Shown: in pieces, positions 14,301 through 21,538 of the stretch
Layout: every line of letters starts with the position of its first letter
Numbering within the stretch: position 1 is the stretch's first letter
From: a virus
IMG/VR virus record: IMGVR_UViG_3300038361_000023
Span: 1 to 26,299 of that record
Reading direction: 5' to 3' (one strand)
DNA length: 26,299 nucleotides
Made by a program: the position numbers and the translations under genes
The notes under the pieces: generated by a model
What the model saw: only the letters and a program-made list of their open reading frames with translations
Told to the model about the DNA's origin: nothing
Databases searched by the model: none

Positions 14301-16385
14301 GGATTAAGATTTTTAAGAACTAATGCTGAAGGTGGTTGGAACTCTGACGCTGTTATTACTTGGATTAACAATGATGGAGTATGGAATTCTGCAACACCTA
14401 CTGAATTAATGAGTGCCCTTAATTTTGTATTAGGGGAATCTGGTTGGGATTCAAAAGCATCTTGGGCATTTCTAGCACAATTATCTGATGAAGGCATTCC
14501 GTGGTCCCAATTGAAACAAACATTTATTGACTACGGTGCTGATGTAGAAACAATTGAAAAATATCTCAAAATCACATACTTGAATGATAGTAATTTAACC
14601 TTTGCAACTTGGGATGATTTTTATGATGCTTGGGTTGCAATGGGGATGTCTGATTCTTGGGCTACTAAATATCTACAAGCTGTATATGAAGATAGTGGCG
14701 AAGAGGGTTTAAAGTATTGGACTGATTTCATCATTGCTTTTGAAATGGGTGATATTGATGATGCTACGGCTGAAAAAGTACTTGCGGCTGTTTATAATGC
14801 AACTGCTGGTCAACCTGATCTTGCTTTATGGTCTGATTTTAAAACAGCAATGGCAGATGCGAATGTAGGAGAAGATTCAACAGCATGGAAAACAATTGAA
14901 GCAGCATATAATGATAGTTCAGGAGCATTTCCAACATGGAGTGCTTTAGAAACTGCAATGACAGATGCAGGCATAGCTACTTCAACCATGAAAGAAATTC
15001 AAGGTAGATATGATAGTGGAGATATGACATGGAGTGAACTTGAAGATATGTTGGCGGCAACAGGCACTCCAGAGTCAGTAATCCGTGATATTAGATCATC
15101 GGTTGTTGGAACGGTTGAAGTTGAATTAACTGAGATGGCTGTGTGGCAAACACAAACAGCGTTATTGCTTGGTATTTTCAATAATACAATGTTGACAGCA
15201 AAATCGTTAGGTGATTACCAAAGTCCTGGTAATATGATGGGCTCTTGGAGTTTTGATACTTCTTCATGGTCAAGTACTTTTGCTGGTGCTGGTGGTTTGT
15301 GGGATTATACAGCAGGAGACGGCTCTGGAGGTGGAGGTGGTGTTGCTCCTGAATTTCAGAAAGTTTATTTGTATGGTGGTAACGGAGCAAGGATTGATGG
15401 CAATGCTGAAGGATTAATCAGAACTGAGACTTTTCCGACCAATTCTTGGGCTGTTGAAATAGTCAATCAAGGAAATCACATAGAGACTTCACGAAATTAT
15501 CTTGCAAATATTTCTGCACAGCAAAGTGCTTATATGGTTTATTTGCTGCACATTTACAATAGATTACATGATCTCAGAGTTGGTGGTACAGTGGCTACAA
15601 CTGGTGGTAGTTCCAGCGATCCAACTATGATAGCATGGCTGAAAAATATATATAACATACAGACAAACACACGTGATTGGTTGACAAATTTGTATAACAG
15701 ACAGTATGATACACGTGTTAAGCTGTATGGTGGTAACGGAGCAAGGATTGATGGCACTTCTAATGGCTTGATACGAGGAGAAATGTTCCCCACTGCTACT
15801 TGGGCGAATGAAATAGTGGATCAGGGGAATAATATAGAGACTTCACGAAATTATCTTTCGAACATATCGGGGTATGCTGGTTATTTGTTGCACATATATA
15901 ATAGATTGCATGATCTCAGAATTGGTGGCACAGTATCAACTACTGGTGGTAGCAAAAGTGTTTACGTTACTGGAGGGTATTTAAGTTCTGCTGGTTCAGT
16001 ATGGCACACAAATAATTACACAAACACTGTTACGGCAGTCAGAGGCGTTGGTGGTTATAAAGAAGGTGGTATTTCTACTGGATCAGAATCTGGACATATG
16101 GAATTATTACATGGTACTGAAGCAGTCATTCCAATGAAAAATATGTCTATACCAGTGCAATTTTTAAATGGTGGTTCTACGCAAGATGGTGCGAAAAGTG
16201 AGGAAGAACTTCAATTACTCAGAGAGCAGAACGAACTTTTGAAAGAGATAGCTTCAAATAAGGAAAGATCAATTGAGCTTGATGGGAAAGTGTTGGGTAG
16301 CTATGTAGATGCCAGGGCTGATAATGTTCGTGTAACAGCTAATAGAACTAAGGGTAATGAAACCAGGAGACTATACAGAGTATAA
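5325..16385 (+). CDS. Giant tape-measure protein (TP901-type), 3,686 residues
   Basis: The start is ATG 5325, with AGGTGG 7 bases upstream. ATG 5308 is out of frame. Residues about 264-460 form the TP901/PhageMin_Tail core (FEHEMSMVRAITEAT, ETTVFTAKEAAEAMRFLAMA, TNIEMLGQSMKFVAPVA, SGIKAGMAGRSLRMAMMRM). Hydrophobic segments lie near 561-592 and 630-652, then Lys/Glu-rich coiled coil to about 1500, a hydrophobic stretch, a Gly/Ser-rich linker (about 1513-1560) and a membrane-like segment (about 1660-1685). Helical repeats follow: two related blocks at about 2501-2532 and 2578-2610, and a Trp-anchored array 2889-3258. A duplicated segment lies at about 3350-3543. The C-terminal 'GYKEGGISTGSESGH...LLHGTEAVIPM' (about 3576-3605) is a hallmark of tape measures. 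No lysozyme or peptidase motif was recognised. It sets tail length and is probably delivered into the host envelope at ejection. Confidence 0.95.
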   Translation: MSNVDGINIPVTSSGVGKTISDLERIKLQMKNMTTSLEQVKKMLMVAFPVDSAKQFSTAAKSVQREVQQISHFLENMGTKANTTLLKASTAVGIYEKKLTTVNKTLEKNVTVQKNTAAAVKLLFARIHAGVVVNKKLETSTNKVTSAFLKQIGVSARLTNKWDAFRKSISANRLVQQALNKTSTAAVLNNMKLTSSYQNLSKSIAKNTSVTKANKTEQAKLNTTIAKTSKGFAGLIPHVAAVTLSYMAMRRVTRAITGTIGLGVEFEHEMSMVRAITEATTAQFEVLMDVVKKAGETTVFTAKEAAEAMRFLAMAGFAVDESIAALPDVLNLAFIGQLELKRATDISTDVLRAFGLEAEQLGMVVDVFTATITNSNTNIEMLGQSMKFVAPVASKLGYSVQQVSAMLGVMSQSGIKAGMAGRSLRMAMMRMSDAAKSMGMEGANLLDVLRKLASKSYSPDRLVGELKTMFGLRSTPAILALMQNLKLYDEFYEKLENSEGAAKKFTDSLKTVWRAFKELSSVVQSLAIEVFEEYQETLESVLNNATEWFRENKDEVKEWTKYIVESIPQVIGLTVAMWGLGKALAIVTIFREMHVAVTAMNAANALPMFADQVTRGGKALAMAKGFAAKYASQLYLLGGAIAAVIAYKLSEWLAEQWEWWDKNIWGSKKYTESLKEGIKQQRAFLALKTLDKSPEQAFEVFNLKTAKVALNYLKTELSDLREKRDTILDNIQQQEYQLDLIDTDKEKVALKNVEAQILVMAEKAAKVQYLVDNMRSSGGTYENSDYYKGSALAATREREKLEEQTKYNEALRIAKEQYESGEIKLPSYDRKKFLDKLEEDLKTEGAYLLLAARDKEGAKEYIRGMRTNAGRVYDARMKQDEEIASKLKQIKDPMERSKIEANVFTLGTEFTDRMSKVKKYSEEYMLLFNNMRKGQSKILNKSISDQIKAENALVTAVKKAQGSIIDNKAAMQKQETDLNTKQLNDSLAVIKTDTANQIAEAIKRGDSIVDLKEQQQILITNNQRDFELSLAQSREAEITKEAEKHDIIIKNSKASGDQLKILEEDKKSSIDLIDKKFDRIRQERASSIVKFYEQQTIKEENIAQNRADKISAINEKITIKTVETVRDTELKRLSILADAEEQEIAIYEKSALTKIKYALKNNEDISQLRKESIAEVEEQNVALQKIWETSRETEIQAEERIWALKRKSGTSDLEYNAGLRSAKLEIDENYNEKVRALELKKLKFIQSINAAELADHQRKYQKALTYYDKWVKQIAKKALQGLSKDQAMATTMKKAKETWAEHVRNLFNVGRNDEARDLMSKWPEIQRIQLEELSKQQDQYDNDRLVAMKSLYKDLNEVSGNYFDAQIQIIELEKEKYIESLKIKADENGKYTQKQMQLLEALNRWQILKNRELVQEYLIANKGLAGGMVAYLVEMKTAWENYYQEIGQFGYDFLESFGSAFEDSFVKVFTEGVDAAKDVWKDWLDDLLDSFLKMIARLIKELVMSGILELLVSALGSGSGSRSISISGGGSGSGVGMGGVSVGGSSMSWTTIGSMLAKGYELYTGKSLSLNGLIDSLSGSSSSTAVTTTQQGQNWAGDIGSWGKDYAKGLGQTGTMTAAQVAGAEAAYAMNTGYMSGMAVDSAGMVGNMANMGANASTTGMGAGAASGIAAAVVAIIIGGYMVFDNNTKPDASVWVKAQAEMSKLQSHLFDVAITGVGAIGYSESDANKDVNWMSSVLADHFSMYEEIYKNVSYESQRKIKKGLENIPWEELSFTLIKMAQDHVTPKLSISRKNPYWVRPPDANPIFDDLNPTSYSGSLSGTGRGNAATQLHALMGKYFEEYVEEALVNIKKKDVYKLMNDNILGMLSGLDKDLFMNDPEEFFHAFNESMKQMVKAEVVWTDFNHWLDGTTAGMTKAQEATTLATAELEGYAAQMEALGVTLSEAELAAKFKDIYNGMTEGIGNLGAIAKPVTGLDKYLAKINGQFDAYLALLERYGVDLDKITDLEEKRKKKLEEAAEEYMESFWKGIEDTIKGAEGLVTAFEEAVISINNTFAGVYATMAEDKGLDARKIEDIHKYYNDAKKAIQDEIDKIMDGLADSIKEVAELINILETGGDISAVITYFEELFKTFDESGADLTGIISDMKNSFKSVINELKNQANQLYAWSQEFGGFNFERAANQASKLMTLLSDFVRDMSDMDSADMKVALGEIKTSIQEYREAVERAQFGEQDYEIVDYLNDVLDYLDGLETVINTFTLDLESLSQVPMKDLFPSITEDLNAFVGGLKNWYNKLEDANGVFDGLQEMTNALSNQITAWVDSLSNEDISNEDVLSGLAAISDSIDDTITAVQDMRRKQSNAGNTEWVYVLDSYITYLKSLKTAVESFEDRLSDANLSEANRQEISDILTDLGKGDYTSAIAYLQKQLDELIAGGGDSETIQKYKDDIAELQRLQDEFIAIERRQLDAIKRSLGLITDYEYRMGRLTELQDRYGNSLGSLVKNFESWTLEELKAEADRLGITWQEMAEDVAFLVQQEQNLYDIRKAQAELAGKDTGLWEIAERYNLDYDKMDKDFAQKIVNQFLSMTAEEVQAWADNLSVSVTQLVADIMTLANAFDLTADAIESLADDIRENLENLRLQIQDDMGIGGGHAARAASIWNQIEGLGETDPMTEGVLLEMTELLGDWYSEGKAAEDERIAGIREELNERKSVLEEELRLAQNFQNVVESLEDLIKSIKYSTLNVSLPYEKAEEAQQDYDTLLAAAMTGDLEAMQEYSGFVQTHLQQQQEEFKSSDIYQGIYDSVMADIEAVKANAEAQSYDEAILAELESIDAQLENLEPDYSALLAQFEGMAETIETALRRLEAGSLVITFEWDTAGSAEAIEALKQILEFYGWEDDVMISFVATMLENFGGTFAERMELLGFLVDPANGGSWTSTATIMMLASDEFWDENTWTDNLELIGFIYSENGKDWNAEAVLTFLANEGAWDSSTFEEAMTGLRFLRTNAEGGWNSDAVITWINNDGVWNSATPTELMSALNFVLGESGWDSKASWAFLAQLSDEGIPWSQLKQTFIDYGADVETIEKYLKITYLNDSNLTFATWDDFYDAWVAMGMSDSWATKYLQAVYEDSGEEGLKYWTDFIIAFEMGDIDDATAEKVLAAVYNATAGQPDLALWSDFKTAMADANVGEDSTAWKTIEAAYNDSSGAFPTWSALETAMTDAGIATSTMKEIQGRYDSGDMTWSELEDMLAATGTPESVIRDIRSSVVGTVEVELTEMAVWQTQTALLLGIFNNTMLTAKSLGDYQSPGNMMGSWSFDTSSWSSTFAGAGGLWDYTAGDGSGGGGGVAPEFQKVYLYGGNGARIDGNAEGLIRTETFPTNSWAVEIVNQGNHIETSRNYLANISAQQSAYMVYLLHIYNRLHDLRVGGTVATTGGSSSDPTMIAWLKNIYNIQTNTRDWLTNLYNRQYDTRVKLYGGNGARIDGTSNGLIRGEMFPTATWANEIVDQGNNIETSRNYLSNISGYAGYLLHIYNRLHDLRIGGTVSTTGGSKSVYVTGGYLSSAGSVWHTNNYTNTVTAVRGVGGYKEGGISTGSESGHMELLHGTEAVIPMKNMSIPVQFLNGGSTQDGAKSEEELQLLREQNELLKEIASNKERSIELDGKVLGSYVDARADNVRVTANRTKGNETRRLYRV
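13989..15101 (+). repeat. Eleven Trp-anchored repeats of 31-39 residues inside the tape measure
   Basis: Two adjoining repeat classes are visible in the protein. Class 1 has anchor Trp at residues 2890, 2929, 2967, 3005 and 3041, with units like GWNSDAVITWINNDGVWNS followed by a helix ending in LxF[IVL]. Class 2 has anchor Trp at 3060, 3096, 3132, 3169, 3205 and 3236, with units like TWSALETAMTDAGIATSTMK followed by Ile-x3-Tyr. Units are 31-39 residues apart within each class and diverged at DNA level, so the array is old. I do not recognise the family. Confidence 0.75.
15370..15951 (+). repeat. Near-tandem duplication in the tape-measure C-terminal region
   Basis: Segment 15370-15610 recurs at 15724-15951, an offset of 354 bases (118 codons). 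The first 33 bases of each copy are identical, and other stretches (for example GAGACTTCACGAAATTATCT) are also identical, so the event looks recent. Protein motifs shared are YGGNGARIDG, GLIR, FPT, ETSRNYL, LLHIYNRLHDLR and GGTV-x-TTGGS. About 38 residues, including a helix with WLKNIYN and WLTNLYN, separate the copies. The first copy has a few extra codons in its middle. Confidence 0.85.
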
Positions 16386-18199
16386 TGGCAATCCTGATTG
16401 AAATATCAACTGACAAAGGTATCATCTGGAAAGATACCTTAGATGTCATATGGTTGAATACCACAAATCATGTATGGAATGACGATTTAGGCAATAGTGT
16501 AAGACGAATGAGTTTAGATGGAGAAGCTCTAGATCATTACTGGGATGCTTATATTGAATCATTTGCTTCACCTCAGTATCAAACCGCAACTAATTATGGT
16601 GGATTTGTACGAATTGGTTTTGGTGAAATATCTCTTAGTTTAGATGCTTTTGTAACTGAAGGAATACCACCGAAACAACTAACATTGCTTGCTAAATATA
16701 CTGCCACTACTGAATCAGCAGCAGTAGAATTATTTGAAGGGGATATCTACTTAAAAGGATATGATATAGATACAGCATCTTATACATTAAATGATCCGAA
16801 GTATACTCAGAATTTATTAGATCAAGGTGCTGATTATAATGGAGATACTGTACCATATCCAAAAGCTTTTGGTGTTGTGACTCATGCAGCACCTTTAAGG
16901 GTAGCTGATAATGCGGGAAGACCAACTTACCATTTAGGTGGGGTTGAAACTGCAACTACTGCCAAGACTATTACTTCTTTTAGTTCTGCTTCTTCTGGAA
17001 CTAAGACTAAAGTTTATACTTCAGCAGCACATGGATGGAGTACAGGAACAAGTGTATACATATCTGGAACCATTAATTTTGATGGTACACATGTCATAGA
17101 GAGTGCTACTGGATCTGAATTCGTAATTGATGAAACATATCCAACAACCAATTCAGAAACGCTTCCACTTCATGCTAATGTTTTTGTATTAGGTGGTTTT
17201 GCCATATTTGATGATGGTGTTCCAATTCAATCAAATGTGGTTGTTAATGGTGATGGTACATTTTCTCTTACAGCTTCTCCAGTAGGTACTGTAACAATGT
17301 CTGGTACAGGAGAAGATACAACTTTAGAAGATATAATGGATTGGGGAAGGATCAGGTTGAGTGGAATACTTTCTTTAATCACAACCAATGCTAGAGTTGT
17401 CTCACCAGATATTTCTCATTGGGCTACATCGCAAATGCCAGTAATTGATTTTATGTCAAATTTATGTGCATTCTTTACACACTACTTTTACATCAAAGAA
17501 GATGTAATGTACTTGGGAGATATGCTTTTAGACAACGGTACAGACACAGCAGATGAGTTTGATTACTTTGATGCCACTTATACTGCTGGAGAACCTACTA
17601 GTCAAGTTAGTTCTAGTTGGACAACTTATGAAGCAGAGAATGGTTTTGTTGATGAAGTAAGGACTGCTAGATTTATCAAGACAATAGAAAATACTGTTGT
17701 TAAATCTATACACGCTCTGTCTACAGGAACTACAGATTCAACATCTTCATTTAGATTGATAGACTCTAGCGCAACATTTATTACTGATCTCGTTGAACTT
17801 GGGCATGTTGCTCAGAATACTACCGATGGTACATCCACAACAATAACATCAGTAAATTCTGAAACATCTCTGACCATGAAAGATGATATTTTTATTACAG
17901 GAGAAGAGTATACGGTTGGTCCATCTTACCCGTATGGTAAAGAAATCTCTGTGACACCATACCATGATACAAAAAGTAATGTATTGGCGGCATTAACGAA
18001 TATTTTAGCCGTACTGAACTATAATACCATTGAAATAAAAATGCCTATAACAGCAACATTACCAGAACCTGGAGAGAGACTTACTTTTACAGATACCCAA
18101 TTATTAACTGATGTTTCCACTTATATACGGGTGAGAATGTTAACGTATAATTTTAATAATGAAGAAATTATTTTATCTGGTGAAGGAGTAACAAGTTAA
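16385..18199 (+). CDS. Baseplate / tail-tip protein with inserted beta modules
   Basis: This 604-residue protein directly follows the tape measure, overlapping as TAATG (16383-16387). Position, length and beta-rich composition fit a distal tail or hub protein. The N-terminal ~190 residues include GGFVRIGFGEISLSLDAF and FEGDIYLKGYDID. Two probable inserted domains are visible: residues about 205-255 (AAHGWSTGTSVYISGT, NFDGTHVIESATGSEFVI), resembling an insertion in the protein at 22024-22977; and about 445-511 (LSTGTTDSTSSFRLIDSSAT, then NTTDGTSTTITSVNSETSL). The second is a kind of module I have seen in many phage structural proteins. The remainder (FMSNLCAFFTHYFYIKEDVM; GERLTFTDTQL; the C-terminal EEIILSGEG) resembles hub-type proteins. 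The exact role is uncertain; no peptidase or lysozyme motif is seen. Confidence 0.65.
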   Translation: MAILIEISTDKGIIWKDTLDVIWLNTTNHVWNDDLGNSVRRMSLDGEALDHYWDAYIESFASPQYQTATNYGGFVRIGFGEISLSLDAFVTEGIPPKQLTLLAKYTATTESAAVELFEGDIYLKGYDIDTASYTLNDPKYTQNLLDQGADYNGDTVPYPKAFGVVTHAAPLRVADNAGRPTYHLGGVETATTAKTITSFSSASSGTKTKVYTSAAHGWSTGTSVYISGTINFDGTHVIESATGSEFVIDETYPTTNSETLPLHANVFVLGGFAIFDDGVPIQSNVVVNGDGTFSLTASPVGTVTMSGTGEDTTLEDIMDWGRIRLSGILSLITTNARVVSPDISHWATSQMPVIDFMSNLCAFFTHYFYIKEDVMYLGDMLLDNGTDTADEFDYFDATYTAGEPTSQVSSSWTTYEAENGFVDEVRTARFIKTIENTVVKSIHALSTGTTDSTSSFRLIDSSATFITDLVELGHVAQNTTDGTSTTITSVNSETSLTMKDDIFITGEEYTVGPSYPYGKEISVTPYHDTKSNVLAALTNILAVLNYNTIEIKMPITATLPEPGERLTFTDTQLLTDVSTYIRVRMLTYNFNNEEIILSGEGVTS

Positions 18200-21100
18200 T
18201 GGCAGTAATACACATAGGAACTGCAACCACATTAGCATCTGTTCCAATAGCAGATTGTAGTAATGGTGATGTGTCATATATATGGTTGAATGAATATCAA
18301 CGTAAGATGGTATTCTTTAGTACAGCTACGGATGTTGCCAATACTACTGATCACCCATATTATGTAAGACCTAGTGATTATTCAACTGCCGGTGTTTGGG
18401 TTGAAGATGTAGGTGCTGATCAACCAGAAGCTTGGAGTGCTGATCAGGTAGTTACTGGAAATCTAATGTCTACGAATTATTCATTAGCTACTGGAAGTGC
18501 TTATAGTCTCGATGGTGCATATTTTAAATTAGGTGGTTCTAATGTAGATGCTGCTGGCGCTGCAAATGGTGTATTTCTAGGTTTAGATTCCAGTCTATAT
18601 AAAGTTTATATTGGAGATGGTTCTGATCAATATTTTAAATATGATGGAACAAACATTAGTTGGAGTAGTGCTAATTCTTCATTATCTACATCTGGTATTC
18701 TTTACGCTACTGGTGCAAGCATAAGTGGTAGTATGAGTGTAACAACAGGGGATATAGGTGGATGGACATTAGCTACTGGTAATTTACACAGTACAAATAT
18801 TTATCTTAATTCTGCTGATGAGAAGATAACGATTAATAATGCAACATTTGGAAATGCTGGAATTCAATTAGACTATAATGGTGGTTCACCGCAAACATAT
18901 ATTGGGGATGGTGCTAATCAATATTTGAGATATACTACCGTAGATGGTTTAAGTTGGAGAGGTACGAATGCATCATTATCAACTGCTGGAGTTTTGAGTG
19001 TTTCAAATATTTTACTAACTGGTGGTACTGCTGCTGGATTTACTGTTAGTGATTCGGAGGGTTTCTACGTTGGCTCTGGTGCCACTAGAGTACAAATGAA
19101 AGGTGGAGTTGGTATCTGGTCTGGTGCTACTGCTTTTGTAGACGCACCATTCAGAGTGAATAATGCAGGAAATTTATATGCCTCTAGTGCTACTATAGCT
19201 GGAAATATAACGGCTAATTCTGGAACTGTTGGTGGTTTTACTATTGACTCTGCTGAAGGATTATATGCTGGAACAGGTGCCACTAGAGTTCAAATGAAAG
19301 CTGGATCAGGATTCTGGGCGGGTGCTACTGCTTTTGATGATGCTCCTTTCAGAGTTGATCAAACTGGATTACTATATGCTACTGGTGCTTCTATAACCGG
19401 ATCTGTTACAGCAACAACAGGTGTAATAGGTGGATGGACTATAGCATCAACACAACTTAATAATACGAATTTATGGCTTGATGCTGGTAATAAACAGCTT
19501 GCCATTGGTAGTCAAACATTCGGTGCCGCTGGATTGCAACTTGAGTATAATTCTGGAACACCACGGGTTTACTTTGGAGATGGATCAAATGCTTATTTTA
19601 CATTTGATGGAACTAAAGTAATGTGGAAGACAGCAAATTCGCAACTTAATTCAGATGGAACTTTAACTGTTTCTGGTAGTGTTATTGAAGGCAGTTTTAG
19701 TGTTACAGACAATAGTACCATTGGTGGTGACATGGTTATTGGTACTGCTGGAGCTATTTACACTACTGGGAAGACTATTTATGCTGATGATGATGCTGGA
19801 TTTTGGCTAGGGTATGACGGTGGAAAGTATAAACTCTATGTTGGTAGCGCAACTAATAATATAAAATGGGATGGAACAAATCTTAGTTGGATTGGTGTCA
19901 ATACATCGTTAGATACCAGTGGAAATTTTTCTGCTACAGCAGCCACAATCACAGGTGTTGTAACTGCCAATACAGGTTATATAGGTGGTACTAGTGGGTG
20001 GACAATTGCTGCTGGTAAAATGACTGCTTCAGGTATAGGTGTGGCCACTTCTACTGGTGATGCTACTTATGCTTTTTGGGCAGGACATGATACTCCTGCT
20101 TCTGCTGAGTTTAGAGTTTCACATGCTGGAGCTTTAGTTGCGACTTCAGCAACAATCACAGGATCTATTACTGCATCTTCTGGAAGCATTTCTGGAAGTT
20201 TTACAGTTGGCAGTACATTGATAGTAAATTCTTCTGGTAAAATATATTCCACAGGAAAAACAAGTTATGCAGATACAACAGCAGGATTCTTTTTAGGCTA
20301 TGACACAGTAACAACTTCCGCTTACAAATTTAGTATTGGTGATGGAAATCGTTACATAAAATACGATGGTTCAAATCTTACTATTAGTGTTGATGCGAAT
20401 TCTGGAGGCAGCGAAGGTGTAATATATAAAAATGGAGTACGTTGGTTGTACGATTTTAATCCAGCACACAATGGGACAGTTAAGCCCGCTGGATACAATA
20501 CTTTTTTAGGTTATGGCTGTGGCAATTTGACGATGGGCAGTACCGCAACATATAGTTGGGAAGCTTCTTATAATGTCGGCATTGGTTATTATTCTTTAGA
20601 TGCGAATACGAAAGGGGCATACTCAGTAGGTATCGGTTTTCATGCATTGGGAAGTAACACTGAAGGGTCAAATAACAATGCTGTTGGTTATTACGCTTTG
20701 GGTTTGAATACGACCGGTGTTCAGAATAGTGCATTTGGTTTTTACGCTTTAAAGGCCAACACAATAGGGGTCAACAACACAGCCGTCGGTGATGCGGCTT
20801 TATACTTTGCCACTACGGCTGATAATAACACAGCATTAGGAATGCACGCCCTTTATGGGTTGACAACCGGAGAAGAAAATATAGGTATTGGAGTTGACGC
20901 AGGTACATTTCAAAGTAACGGATCGAGTGTATTGGAAACTCCGGAAGATTCAATCTATATTGGCAACTTTACAAAATCTGGTTCGGATGCCAGTGGCGGG
21001 GAAGATGCAATAGATAATGAAATTGTCATAGGCTATAATGCCACTGGTAATGGTAGTGATTCTATAAAATTAGGTAATACTTCAATTAGTGCTTTGAACT

Positions 21101-21537
21101 GTCAGGTGGCTTTGACTGTTGATTCTGATAGGCGAATAAAAAGAAACATTGTGGAGAGTTCACTGGGGTTAGATTTTGTAAACCAACTATCTCCCGTGAC
21201 TTTCCAACAAAAAAATCCAATGGATTACCCTGATAATATAAAGCCATCTAATTTTAAAGATCGTATGATAAAAAGACCTGAGAAGAATGCTAGTAAAGCG
21301 CACAAAGAAAAATTACAAAAAGCAGATAAAAGACCGAGGGACAATGACAGAGTTTATCTGGGGTTGATCGCACAAGATGTTGAGGAAGTGTTGGAGGATC
21401 TTGGTTTGCCATTTGATTTTGTTTCTACAAATAGGGATGGTAAGAAGGCTATAACATATGAATCATTGATTATGCCACTAATTACGGCGGTTCAAGAATT
21501 AACAGCAAGAATAGAAACTTTAGAAGGAGGAAGTTAG
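18199..21537 (+). CDS. Tail fibre/spike with beta-roll repeats and C-terminal S74 self-cleaving chaperone
   Basis: The protein has 1,112 residues. An N-terminal ~75-residue domain probably attaches it to the tail. Then come beta-rich repeats (IGDGSDQYFKYDGTN, GWTLATGNL and similar blocks; an exact 66-residue tandem repeat at 280-411; several TGASITGSVTATTG-type linkers). Residues about 767-905 hold repeats of the form N-x-A-x-G-x-x-A-L. The C-terminus is an S74 intramolecular chaperone, with SDRRIK at 976-981 giving the Ser976/Lys981 dyad. Known S74 proteins cut just before this serine after trimer folding. Here that would release 137 residues containing GLIAQDVEEVLEDLG and ITYESLIMPLITAVQELTAR, the conserved helical end. 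The start overlaps the previous stop (TAATG) with AAGGAG upstream. Receptor specificity cannot be read. Confidence 0.88.
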   Translation: MAVIHIGTATTLASVPIADCSNGDVSYIWLNEYQRKMVFFSTATDVANTTDHPYYVRPSDYSTAGVWVEDVGADQPEAWSADQVVTGNLMSTNYSLATGSAYSLDGAYFKLGGSNVDAAGAANGVFLGLDSSLYKVYIGDGSDQYFKYDGTNISWSSANSSLSTSGILYATGASISGSMSVTTGDIGGWTLATGNLHSTNIYLNSADEKITINNATFGNAGIQLDYNGGSPQTYIGDGANQYLRYTTVDGLSWRGTNASLSTAGVLSVSNILLTGGTAAGFTVSDSEGFYVGSGATRVQMKGGVGIWSGATAFVDAPFRVNNAGNLYASSATIAGNITANSGTVGGFTIDSAEGLYAGTGATRVQMKAGSGFWAGATAFDDAPFRVDQTGLLYATGASITGSVTATTGVIGGWTIASTQLNNTNLWLDAGNKQLAIGSQTFGAAGLQLEYNSGTPRVYFGDGSNAYFTFDGTKVMWKTANSQLNSDGTLTVSGSVIEGSFSVTDNSTIGGDMVIGTAGAIYTTGKTIYADDDAGFWLGYDGGKYKLYVGSATNNIKWDGTNLSWIGVNTSLDTSGNFSATAATITGVVTANTGYIGGTSGWTIAAGKMTASGIGVATSTGDATYAFWAGHDTPASAEFRVSHAGALVATSATITGSITASSGSISGSFTVGSTLIVNSSGKIYSTGKTSYADTTAGFFLGYDTVTTSAYKFSIGDGNRYIKYDGSNLTISVDANSGGSEGVIYKNGVRWLYDFNPAHNGTVKPAGYNTFLGYGCGNLTMGSTATYSWEASYNVGIGYYSLDANTKGAYSVGIGFHALGSNTEGSNNNAVGYYALGLNTTGVQNSAFGFYALKANTIGVNNTAVGDAALYFATTADNNTALGMHALYGLTTGEENIGIGVDAGTFQSNGSSVLETPEDSIYIGNFTKSGSDASGGEDAIDNEIVIGYNATGNGSDSIKLGNTSISALNCQVALTVDSDRRIKRNIVESSLGLDFVNQLSPVTFQQKNPMDYPDNIKPSNFKDRMIKRPEKNASKAHKEKLQKADKRPRDNDRVYLGLIAQDVEEVLEDLGLPFDFVSTNRDGKKAITYESLIMPLITAVQELTARIETLEGGS
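19036..19431 (+). repeat. Two tandem 66-residue units in the first tail fibre
   Basis: Units start at Gly280 (19036) and Gly346 (19234), exactly 198 bases apart. Shared motifs are GFT[VI], EG-x-Y-x-G-x-GATRVQMK, FWAGATAF/IWSGATAF and DAPFRV. Long DNA stretches are identical or nearly so, indicating relatively recent unit duplication. A more diverged copy (AFWAGHD, AEFRVSHAGAL) occurs near nt 20070-20140. Confidence 0.8.
20498..20912 (+). repeat. N-x-A-x-G-x-x-A-L beta-roll repeats in the first tail fibre
   Basis: About six or seven units of roughly 19-24 residues occur: YNVGIGYYSL, YSVGIGFHAL, NNAVGYYAL, NSAFGFYAL, NTAVGDAAL, NTALGMHAL and ENIGIGVDAG. Similar repeats form trimeric beta-roll or needle structures in fibres and adhesins. 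They lie upstream of the S74 chaperone, as usual for trimer-folding stalks or receptor tips. At DNA level the units are not identical. Confidence 0.75.
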
Positions 21538-21538
21538 A

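Noticed and set aside
13989-15101. CRISPR-like or DNA-level satellite repeats in the tape measure
   Set aside because: The periodicity is in the protein (Trp-anchored units). The DNA units are diverged and within one open frame.
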